Source: Mermis nigrescens | Taxonomy: Eukaryota; Nematoda; Enoplea; Mermithida; Mermithidae | NCBI GenBank assembly: GCA_036768485.1 | Contig: JAVLUZ010000273.1 | Location: 3,245,015 to 3,309,014, forward strand | Direction of reading: 5' to 3' | DNA length: 64,000 nt | In this document: positions 56,220 to 64,000 of the stretch, piece by piece | Layout: each line of letters starts with the position of its first letter | Numbering within the stretch: position 1 is the stretch's first letter | Notes under the pieces: generated by a model | The model's database searches: none | Told to the model about the DNA's origin: nothing | What the model saw: the letters and a program-made list of their open reading frames with translations, nothing else | Position numbers and translations under genes: made by a program

Positions 56220-58455
56220 ACAGCAAAAAACCACTTGGCATTTTTTTGAAAACAGAATAAATCTTCTCAGGAATAGGATGTGACTTTAAAACATATTTCT
56301 CGAGATGAGAACTCTGCTAACATTGCTTCTCAAGGAGCAAGAGTTCCTGATTTAAAAGCATCAAATTTGTGGTGGTATGGACCAATGTGGCTCTATGGAG
56401 AAATAAAAAATTAGCCAAGAACTTCTGTTCTAATAACTCTTAGGTAAGAAAATGAAATTGAATCTCCTTCAACATCATTTTTTGATGATTGTGAAGAAGT
56501 ACAAACTATATCTTTTCTTGATTCAAGCAAAATATCTTTGTTCTCGAAAGCAAATAAGAATAACAGTATACATATGTCTTGTGCTATTTAAAAAATTAAA
56601 TTTTGGAATAAATTGACCCTGGAATATTAAGATAATTATATTTCCAATGACTTGCATATTTTTTTACTTAAATAATTGTCAAAGTCCCATTGGGGCTAAA
56701 GAAGTAAAAGTCACTGAAAACTGTTTGATAAAACGAGCTCAAATAGAATTCCATAATGAGTTATCAAAACAGAGTGGTTAATTTGAAGTTGTGGATACTT
56801 AGGAGTAAATTATGATAAAAAGAGAATTTTCAGATGTTATGCAAGGCTGAAAATTGTAGAAATTCCAGAAAGAGCTAAATTTTCTATACTTTTACCTAGA
56901 AAACAGATTAACTGAATAGATTATCCTCTAACACACATGGGCGTGAGGGGCTTAGGGGTATGCACCCCTCAGAAGTTGAAATACCCCCAGAAATCAAAAT
57001 AACCCACCCCCAGAAAAATTTTTTTCCTTTTTCAGCAATTTTTTGATGCCAGTGGATAGTGAGTGCTTGATGAGAAATGTCAAAAAATGGTGTTTTTTTT
57101 GCAGTAAGACCACTTTTGAGACCATTTTTTGACCTTTTAAAATTTTTTCACCCAACTTCTCCCCCAGAAATTTTTTCATCTCCCCCTCCAGAATTTTGGT
57201 GCTGCTCACCTAAGTCCTCTACTCATAAAAGAGGAATGCATTTTAGTGTAAATTACACTTTATCACAAATATGACAAAAGTATTGGATAATTGAAGGTAG
57301 GACTGAGGTAAAACGAATCTTAAAGTTATGCTTCACATGTAAGAAATATAAAACAACCCCCTACCTATTACCATAAATGCCACTATATCCCAAAAAAAGA
57401 GTTAAACATTTGAGACTTTTTCAGTATATTGGTTAGGTTATCTCAATCCTTCAACTAATAAAACTAACAATGAAAATGCTCATCTATGTGTTTTGTTACA
57501 CACTCTATTCATTTAGAATATACCATTTATTTATCAGCCCAAACTTTTTAAAACTGCATCAGTCAATCTATTTTGATACATGGAAAACCTGACAGAATTG
57601 TGTAGGATAACGCTCCACAATTTAAATTAGCTCAAAAAGCTTTCCATGAAATTAGAAAATTATTTTTCATCTATAAAATTACTTGGTTGCTCATACCACA
57701 ATATGCACCCTGACAAGGTGAGTTTTGAGAACGGCTAATAAGATCAATGAAACAATGAATAAAAATAATTCTAGTAAGACAAATTTTGCATTTAGAAAAC
57801 TTAATAACTTTCAAAAGCAAGATTGCAGCTGTTTTAAATTCTAGACCATTAACTTATATCTCAGAAGAACTAGAATGCATAACACCTATAAGACCTATCA
57901 ATTATTTTGTACTGTATACATATCTAGGGTCTCCTTTACAAGAAAATGATCATGATGATTTTAAATTTAATCTTTAACTTAATTCTGCTCAAAATTTATT
58001 ACAATATTAGAGGAAAACTCTAAAAACATCGAATGTGTTTTGGTATGCATAGCACGCCGAATATTTAGTAATCTTACATGAAAGAATGTAAATTATTCAC
58101 AAACACCCAAGATTAGAATGAGATTCAGAAACCCAAAATAAATGGAGTACTTTTAGTCAAGGATGTTGTTTTTCCTTCATTAGATTTTTGGAAACATGGT
58201 AAAATCATGAGATTAAAGGAAAGTTCAGATAATAAAATTAGATAAGCCCAAATCACAATGCTTAATAAGATAGTCATAACGAGGTCCAAAAATTCATTGT
58301 TTCATTTTAAACTTTCTGACAAATCAAATAATGATCACAATACTAATGAGAATATAATAGAATCTAACACTACTCAAGCACATAACAACCTAGAGTTTCA
58401 GGAAAATGTGAACTATGATTTTTCAACCTACTTAATCAATTTTTTACTCCTTTAA
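56220..58455 (+). pseudogene. pol: BEL/Pao integrase region and C-terminal domain of element 3
   Basis: 56285-56400 reads HISRDENSANIASQGARVPD and later SNLWWYGPMWL, the BEL/Pao linker between RNase H and integrase. After the MITE at 56932-57214, 57285-57370 gives QKYWIIEGRTEVKRIL with CFTCKK, the integrase zinc region. 57827-57880 gives LNSRPLTYISEELECI, the integrase C-terminal half. 58040-58330 gives HAEYLVILHE, VLLVKDVVFPSLDFW and KIVITRSKN, the DUF5641-type end found in BEL/Pao polyproteins. Frame ends at 58455. Multiple stops; catalytic core partly unreadable. Confidence 0.85.
56932..57214 (+). mobile_element. hAT-like MITE (family A) in element 3 pol
   Basis: It starts CACACATGGGCGTGAGG and ends GCTGCTCACCTAAG. 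Flanks TCCTCTAA and TCCTCTAC match 7 of 8. Confidence 0.88.
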
Positions 58456-58524
58456 ATTCTGTTTAACACAAGTTATGCAAATGACACATACATTTCACAA
58501 TGACAATCTTAAACCATGGTTCTA

Positions 58525-58990
58525 TATTTATACTGGGATTGTCATTGATATGCTGTAATAGCAGTTTTGCCTTTGGCTGTGAGGTTTTTGGTATACCATC
58601 TATAATTTCTTTGCTTCCAAGGGATTTGTGTGGACCTAGAATAGTCAGTTCAAACAGTTTCTTACTCTGTTCCTGTGCTCGGCTGAACTTGCTTAAAATT
58701 TAGTTATATTTTATTGTTTTTGAGCCCGATGGTGTATGCTTGTCACTTAAAATCTTGTACATCCCCATTTCTAGGGCATTTAATGCATAATCCATAGGTT
58801 TACTCTGCTCAGCAATATCTGCTGGCACTAGAACCATTTTCTCTGCATGCTTGAAGATTTCTTATCTATCATTGCTTCTGCTAATAAACTACCTATAACT
58901 AATAGAATTAGAGTCAGTAAAAGGGTAAAAAGCCACTGTTTTAAATAATGAATTCTTTTTTGAGTCTTGTATTTGAGCACATATTTTTAG
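58525..58990 (-). pseudogene. Polinton small virion-protein-like fragment
   Basis: On the minus strand one frame gives a hydrophobic stretch and then AEKMVLVPADIAEQSKP, NALEMGMYKILSDK and NLILSKFS. The pattern (K-K-M-V-L-V-P near the start of a domain, then a helix ending in IL-D and a Tyr/Leu-rich repeat) resembles small Polinton and adintovirus virion-associated proteins. This is motif-level inference. Stops are present. Confidence 0.5.
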
Positions 58991-59148
58991 CTAAATGTTG
59001 TACTTTGTTTTGATATCTTTTTAGTTTTTGTATATCCTTATCAGTGAAAGGAATGTTGCCATATAGAAAATTGTTTGTGCAATCGCAAATGCATAAAAGT
59101 TGGTCTTTGCTTGCATTATTTATAAGTGCATTGTGTTGGGGTTTTCTT

Positions 59149-59414
59149 CACACCTGGGCGTGGGGGTTTGGAAGGTATGCACCCCCCAGAAACCAAAATA
59201 CCCCCCCCCAGAAATCAAAATACCCCCCACCCCCAGAAATCAATTTTTGAGAATTTTTTTCGTTTTTTCAGCAATTTTTTGATGCCAATGGATAGTGCTT
59301 GATGAGAAACGTCGAAAAATGGTGTTTTTATCGCCATACCACCATTTTTAAGGCCATTTTTCGACCTTCAAAAAAATCTTGCACCCCCCAGAATTGTCTT
59401 GCTGCCCACGTATG
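59149..59414 (+). mobile_element. hAT-like MITE (family A)
   Basis: It starts CACACCTGGGCGTGGGGG and ends GCTGCCCACGTATG. A perfect 8-bp duplication GTTTTCTT lies at 59141-59148 and 59415-59422. This is one of the best preserved copies. Confidence 0.93.
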
Positions 59415-59470
59415 GTTTTCTTGCAATACTTAGCAAATGTAAGCATCTAATGTTCCATTTTAGTCTCTAA

Positions 59471-60643
59471 TGGCTGTATGACAGAACGCAGAAAAATTTA
59501 TTCTTGAGATAAGTCCTATTCTGTGAATCGCTAGCTATTCTTGTAATTAAACTCATTCTTGTGATAGCCATTCCTGGCTTAAGGGACGGAATAAGCTATC
59601 CTAGGAATAAGAAAATTTGGTATGACAGAACGCAAAACATGCAAGGAATAGCTGTTCCTGGGATAACTGTATCAATCCCAAGATTAAGTTATGCATTCCA
59701 TAGGTTTTGTGTATAAATTGGATGTCCAACACATTCTGCATACTGTAGTCACGTACAAATTGTTTGAAAATATACAATGTAAAACAAACGTGTAGTATTT
59801 ATGTACATGTGCGCACACAGGCAAAGTATCCATTGCTGCATAGAGTTAATGGGACTGCCAATTACAAAATAAACTCTTTATAATTTGATTCAATAAATGT
59901 GGCTTCATTGCTTCTACGGAAATCAAAAATGAAACATTTACATGAAGATCAAAAAAATTATGATAGCTTGCGCCTGAAGAGCTAATTTTTTTTGTGTAAG
60001 TAGGTGCTCATTTGCAGATCTTGCAAATACACACCAACTACTGCACTAATTTTTTTAAATCACTTCACTAGAGGTGTTCTGTATTGCATGATCAAAACAT
60101 CAAAAAAAATTTTTTTTGCCAAGAGCTCAACAAAACAAGTCGCACTCATGGGGCAAACGCACAACTAGAAAATTTTCTATATCAGTTTTGATTGTATTAC
60201 AAACAAGATATAAACATTTCTATTATATATTATAAATATATTACAAACCTTTCTACATAAAAAGGAATCAATTACCTATCCAATTAAAAATTTTTTAAAC
60301 ACATTTACTTCTTTTGAAATTGCATCAGAAACGATTTTCACTTCTATTCCACTGTCTTACACCTGCTATGACCAGGTATAAAATCATAGAATAAAAGCGA
60401 GTGTTTTTATCCCTGAGATAACTTATCCTGCCGTCTGTCCATATGACCGTTTATTTTTATTCCACCATTTTATGCCAAGGTTAGCACCTGAGACGGCGCT
60501 ATTCTGCATTCTGTCATACCAACTTTATTCCTGGAAAATCACTGTTTATTCCGCTTTCAGTTATATTAAAATATTTTATTGCGCCCTCTTTTACCACTGT
60601 TTTATCCAGGAATAGCACTATTCTGCGTTCTGTCATATGGCCC
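59471..60643. mobile_element. Harbinger-like nonautonomous element with duplicated ends
   Basis: The termini TGGCTGTATGACAGAACGC (59471-59489) and, read inward from the right, GGGCCATATGACAGAACGC form an inverted repeat flanked by TAA (59468-59470 and 60644-60646), the PIF/Harbinger target. A second, inner inverted pair with TATGACAGAACGC lies near 59618-59632 and 60508-60522. No ORF of note is inside the 1173 bp. It separates the Polinton ATPase from the virion-protein fragment. Confidence 0.8.
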
Positions 60644-60669
60644 TAAGGAGTTATTTTTATAGCTTTTAG

Positions 60670-61200
60670 ATAGATTGCACTGCATTTTCATAGACTTTGG
60701 CGCACACAAACTGTATGGCGCTTGCCCGAAATATCAGTTTTCAACATGAGCAAATTGTCTGCATTTTGTGTTAAGTCAATGAACAGGAACCCGTGTGGTG
60801 TGGTGGTGGCATCAACCTGTGCTTCTAGATAATATTCAGGATTACTAGGGTATAAATGATGCAATAATATATGCAATTGCAGTTGATCTGCTAGGTTTTT
60901 GTACAAAACAATATAATCAGAATTGATGCGAGAAGTACAAAGACCATCATAAAATAGATTTTGTGCAGTTTTTATAACACTTTTGTTCCAATGATGACTG
61001 ACAGCCCTAAGTGAACAATTCCATAATTTGCACATTTCCTCTACTTTCATACATCAGATTATCTAGGAATAATAATTGTGGTGCAGGCACTTCTTCTTTT
61101 AACCTATTAAAGTCGGGTAAACTTGTAGGACAGAGGCTGTTCTTCGCTATAAGACCAGTAGATTTTATTAATTTTTGTATCAATTATTCTTTCTCTATAT
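60670..61200 (-). pseudogene. Polinton packaging ATPase (FtsK/HerA-like, A32 type)
   Basis: The minus strand gives, from about 61130 to 60690: CPTSLPDFNRL, QLLFLDNLMYES (Walker B region), then in another frame AVSHHWNKSVIKTAQNLFYD, SRINSDYIVLYKN, HHLYPSNPEYYLEAQVDATT and GFLFIDLTQNADNLLMLKTD. This ordered series (LDDLM, SHH-NIS-I--QN-F, LN--Y-V, YP, Y-Y-LIDL) is characteristic of Polinton packaging ATPases, which drive DNA into capsids. The Walker A loop was not located. The frame break near 61030 kills it. It is downstream of integrase on the same strand. Confidence 0.82.
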
Positions 61201-61442
61201 TTTGATAAGTTGCTTAACAAATGTTGTTTCAACTGTTTTTTGGACCAGAAACAATACAATACAAGCAAAAGGATGATGCATAATTGCTTTGGTTATTCAT
61301 AGAATTTTGATTCTGCTATTGACAAAATTGTCCCAAATTTCTTAGGTCAGTTTCAAAACATACTTCACACATGCCTTTGTCCTTATTTATAGCTTTATCT
61401 ATTTGTTTGTGTTGCTCTGCATTAGACTCAGCCACTTGTAGC

Positions 61443-61715
61443 CATACCTGGGCGTAGTGAAGGGTTTGGTAGGGTATGCACCCCCCAGAAACCAAAGTAC
61501 CCCCTTCCTTAAGAAATCAAAATATGCCTCCCTCAGAATTCAATTTTTGAAATTTTTTTTGTTTTTTTCGCAATTTTTTGATGCCAATGGATAGTGCTTG
61601 ATGAGAAACGTCAAAAAATGGTGTTTTTATTGCCATACCACCATTTTTGAGACCATTTTTTGACCTTCAAAAAATCTTGCACCCTCCCCCTGAATTTTTT
61701 TGCTGCCCACGTATG
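61443..61715 (+). mobile_element. hAT-like MITE (family A) in the Polinton integrase
   Basis: It starts CATACCTGGGCGTAG and ends GCTGCCCACGTATG. Flanks CTTGTAGC and CTTGTAAA match 6 of 8. Confidence 0.88.
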
Positions 61716-61843
61716 CTTGTAAATCTTTTGCAAAGTAAGAGCCTATTATTAGTTCACTCAAGAGATCCTCTAATTTATATGTTTTAGGACAGCTGCTTGA
61801 TACCTCCTTAATTTGAAATAACTCATCAGTGTATGTATGTTTA

Positions 61844-62019
61844 CAGTGGCGGATCTAGGATTTTCCTAAGAGGAGGGGGCGGTAACTCTAAAGGTGGGCC
61901 AAACCCTGCCTTGGGCGGAAAAATTAGCCATTTTAACCCAAAAATTGCTCAAAAATGCCTAATGTTGCACATTATTTTGGGCCAATGGGGGGCGGCCCCT
62001 CTCCCTAAATCCGCCCCTG
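61844..62019 (+). mobile_element. Second hAT-like MITE type (CAGTGGCGGATCTAGG ends)
   Basis: It is 176 bp, starts CAGTGGCGGATCTAGG and ends CTAAATCCGCCCCTG (inverted: CAGGGGCGGATTTAG). A perfect 8-bp duplication TATGTTTA lies at 61836-61843 and 62020-62027. A lone terminus of this type lies at about 19065-19125. Confidence 0.92.
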
Positions 62020-62640
62020 TATGTTTACTTGCTTTTGTGAAGCTATTCTACAAAGTTGGTATCCACACTATTTCACTAATATTCAATGGCTGCTCAACAT
62101 CACATTCCTTTTCCTTTCTTGACACAAATGCTTATAATTCCCCAATATTTTCAGAGTCCACATTGTTATAGGGTATATTGGTAATTAGGACTTCTATGTG
62201 CGGTATTGTTATAACTTTCAATAATATTTTGGTATACTCTAGTTCAGTTCTGATTGGAATAATAGATCATGAACTTCATCTATTTATCTCAAAATTTTAT
62301 ATGAAAATATTCTACAAACTAAGCTTTAATTTCAGGGCTGCTTATTAGTATATGATTTATTGAATTTGACTTTAGTAAGCTATTGAACTAGCCTTTAAAC
62401 TCATTGCCACAATCACCTTTTATAGATTGTGGAACAGCCTGTTGCAGAATCTTTTTGAAGGCTTGTAATGCGGTTTTTGCACTTTTATTTGTCATTCCAT
62501 AGGCCTTGCTGTGAGAACACATCAACAACCATTTAAATATAGCAATTTTTGCAATTCTTATTCTAAAACTCTCACATCTAACAAATCTGCATTGCACAAT
62601 ATATTTGGCCCAGCTACAATGGTTGCTTGATGCTGAAACA

Positions 62641-63398
62641 ATTTTTGAATAGGTTTATGTAACTGATAAGTTATCTGATTTTTTTGAGAAGGAGTTGATT
62701 AGTTTTGGTGATTTCCTTGATACTTGCTGTGAATTATTTTTTCCTGTAAATGCGGCTGGACTTTTTACATTGGTCTATTGTTTTTTTGATACTATCCATT
62801 GTTTATAACTTCAGTGGACCCTTGTACTAATATTTATAACCAATTTCACAAACAATGTTCCAAACTTTACAAAAAATGTTCCAAACTTTACAAAAAATGT
62901 TAAATTTTACAGAAAAATGTCCTAAACTTTACAAAAAAATGTTTAAAATTTTACAAATTTCTTATGTCATAGCATCTGAAACATGTTCCAAACTTTACAA
63001 AAAATGTTCCAAATTTTTCAAAAATGTTCCAAACTTTACAAAAAATGTTCCAACTTTAGAAAAAATGTTCCAAAGTTTACAACAAAATGTTTCAAAACTT
63101 TACAATTTTTTTTTTGGTCAATGTCCAATTCACACAGCAAGGAGGTTGGCACAATGGTGAGTCATATTTTCAGATACATATATCAAATCATAGCTTCAGA
63201 ACTCCTAACCAGGTGCCTGGTTCAGAGGGATATTAGGGCCCTGTTGCTCTCACTAGAAATAAGAAAAACACTAAAAATTTACAATTGGAAACCAGTACAA
63301 TGGTTTCATATATCTAGTGGGATTGTCAATATACTATCTGAGAGTACTTTTGTTTTAATGTATAGGTACGGCAGTCCTTGCTTTCATTGGACATCTGT
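62641..63398. other. Interval between Polinton integrase and polymerase
   Basis: Apart from the minisatellite at 62847-63110 no gene is recognised. Part of it may be decayed Polinton coding sequence. Confidence 0.4.
62847..63110 (+). repeat. Minisatellite, GTTCCAAACTTTACAAAAAAT units
   Basis: About a dozen units of 19-23 bp built on TGTTCCAAACTTTACAAAAA, with one unrelated insertion at about 62960-62985. The ORFs through it are repeat translations. Confidence 0.9.
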
Positions 63399-64000
63399 CT
63401 ACATGTGATTATTGGGTTGCTTCCTGAATCCTATACTTCTACCTCTTTGTGCTTCATGAGTATCCAGCACATATTTTAACTGATCAAAGGACAACCGGAT
63501 CACTTTTTTCATCAATCCTTTACTGCTGATTTTCATATCTTTGCTTAGGTCATCAAAAGCTATATATGTTTTTGCAGCTAAACAGCACATGGCTGGTTCT
63601 TAAAAAGCCTCTTTTAACAGTCCAGAAGCTTGTTTAGTGGCCTTTAATGTTACAAACCACTTTCTATAAACTTTTTCAAATTCACCTTGCAGCTTCACTG
63701 GTAATCCAAAATGTCAAAATATGCAAAAAGCACATCATCAAAGAAATCTAACATTTTTCCAACAACTATAGGGAAATCCAACAACTATAGGTGAGTCTAA
63801 AACAATTTCCTGCTTGAGCTTGCACACTTCATAACAGTTGGTTGTGAGAAATTTTGCCTTTTTCACATATGGGCTCAAGCTCGCTTCAGCTGCTTTCTTG
63901 TAATCAGCATAAAGCACATCCACATATTGCTCCTTATTACTTAAGGTTTTGCCATATCCTGTATTGCCTAATTCTTTGAAAGTATTGGCAATCATAACCA
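63399..64000 (-). pseudogene. Polinton family B DNA polymerase, C-terminal part
   Basis: The minus-strand ORF 63995-63738 starts at the polymerase B motif region: MIANTFKELGNTGYGKTLSN corresponds to the K-x3-N-S-x-Y-G motif, here K-E-L-G-N-T-G-Y-G-K. It is followed by VKKAKFLTTNCYEVCKLK and SPIVVG. A 19-bp tandem duplication (63759-63771 repeated at 63778-63790) shifts the frame. ORF 63590-63399 gives YIAFDDLSKDMKISSKGLMK and later FDQLKYVLDTHEAQRG, the C-terminal thumb region. Protein-primed B polymerases of this type replicate Polintons. The rest lies right of the window. Confidence 0.85.

Larger units (their letters stand above)
49240..58500 (+). mobile_element. Element 3: relic with gag, env-like gene and BEL/Pao pol
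   Basis: Collinear plus-strand remains run gag (49260-50330), env-like (51497-53640), protease tail, RT, RNase H and integrase of BEL/Pao type (53900-58455). Five family A MITEs interrupt it (49916, 51934, 52283, 55934, 56932). LTRs were not recognised, so its outer limits are uncertain and a junction of two elements cannot be excluded. The gag resembles element 2 (a Ty3/Gypsy element), while pol is clearly BEL/Pao. Confidence 0.75.
61300..62640 (-). pseudogene. Polinton (retroviral-like) integrase
   Basis: On the minus strand near 62600 NADLLDVRVLE gives the first catalytic Asp region. ORF 62597-62388 gives SKAYGMTNKSAKTALQAFKK and GDCGNEFKG, with the second Asp. Near 62230-62160 NIIESYNNTAHRSPNYQYTL is the C-terminal core. 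After the MITE at 61844-62019, HTYTDELFQIKEV and KTYKLEDLLSELIIGSYFAK match the SH3/chromo-type tail of Polinton integrases. The family A MITE at 61443-61715 cuts just after it, and QVAESNAEQHKQIDKAINKD continues to about 61330. Stops and frame changes are present. Confidence 0.82.
58500..64000 (-). mobile_element. Polinton/Maverick relic, truncated by the window edge
   Basis: Minus-strand remains of four genes typical of Polintons (self-synthesising DNA transposons with virus-like genes): family B DNA polymerase (64000 to 63399), rve integrase (about 62640 to 61300), packaging ATPase (about 61200 to 60690) and a small virion-protein-like piece (about 58990 to 58530). The terminal inverted repeat was not found. 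Two or three smaller elements and a minisatellite have inserted. The element continues right of the window. Confidence 0.82.

Noticed and set aside
58500..58703. Plus-strand 67-codon ORF with a signal-peptide-like start
   Set aside because: The opposite strand shows the better supported Polinton virion-protein-like motif, so this is a shadow frame.
268..61715. Repeated short ORFs ending or starting in ..HTPQTPHAHV.. or ..TPFFDVSHQALS.. in many places
   Set aside because: All are read-throughs of MITE family A copies and have no independent coding evidence.
62855..63408. Phe/Lys-rich ORFs of 101 and 141 codons
   Set aside because: The first half is the TGTTCCAAACTTTAC minisatellite; the remainder overlaps no recognisable domain and opposes the Polinton polymerase strand.

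Overview
This window looks like invertebrate animal DNA, most likely arthropod, and almost everything recognisable in it is decayed transposable-element sequence. It is roughly two-thirds A+T by eye. It has no bacterial-style operons, ribosome-binding sites or dense ORFs. It holds Ty3/Gypsy and BEL/Pao LTR retrotransposons, a Polinton/Maverick, PIF/Harbinger and hAT-like DNA elements, and many short MITEs. No intact host gene, rRNA, tRNA or CRISPR array was recognised. I cannot name the species.

Layout. 1-2.66 kb: a PIF/Harbinger relic (transposase on +, Myb/SANT-like ORF on -, 3' terminus at 2659). 2.66-4.6 kb: noncoding repeats and a MITE nested in a MITE. 4598-14755: 'element 1', a complete but mutated Ty3/Gypsy element with two 0.53-kb LTRs and a 4-bp target duplication (TATG). 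14885-18054: a hAT-like composite with 17-bp terminal inverted repeats, an 8-bp target duplication, AGATCC-rich arrays and an inverted pair of CCCAACAGCCCCACC-type minisatellites. 18-31.4 kb: noncoding with scattered MITEs. 31402-42044: 'element 2', a second Ty3/Gypsy element on the - strand with 1.15-kb LTRs and target duplication ATTT. About 45.5-48.3 kb: 'element 4', a relic on - with gag-like, env-like and protease parts. About 49.2-58.5 kb: 'element 3', a + strand relic with a BEL/Pao pol. About 58.5-64 kb: a Polinton relic on - (virion-protein-like, packaging ATPase, integrase, family B DNA polymerase) running off the right edge.

The main biological point is gene order. In element 1, whose limits are fixed by LTRs and target duplications, an envelope-glycoprotein-like gene (signal peptide, Cys-rich ectodomain, C-terminal membrane segment) lies between gag and pol, not downstream of pol as in the usual env-bearing retroelements. 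The usual env position holds a GC-richer, unrelated ORF. The same env-like family lies between gag and pol in elements 2 and 3 and just upstream of a protease in element 4. Elements 1 and 2 carry Ty3/Gypsy pol; element 3 carries BEL/Pao pol downstream of a gag that resembles element 2's. This suggests a gag-env module that has been combined with two different pol lineages.

A ~210-285 bp hAT-like MITE family (about 17 full copies, mostly with 8-bp target duplications) has inserted throughout, including into the Harbinger transposase, Gypsy RT, BEL gag and env and the Polinton integrase, so those elements predate this MITE burst. Every large ORF of the mobile elements carries stops, frameshifts or lost catalytic residues, so nothing here looks autonomous now.
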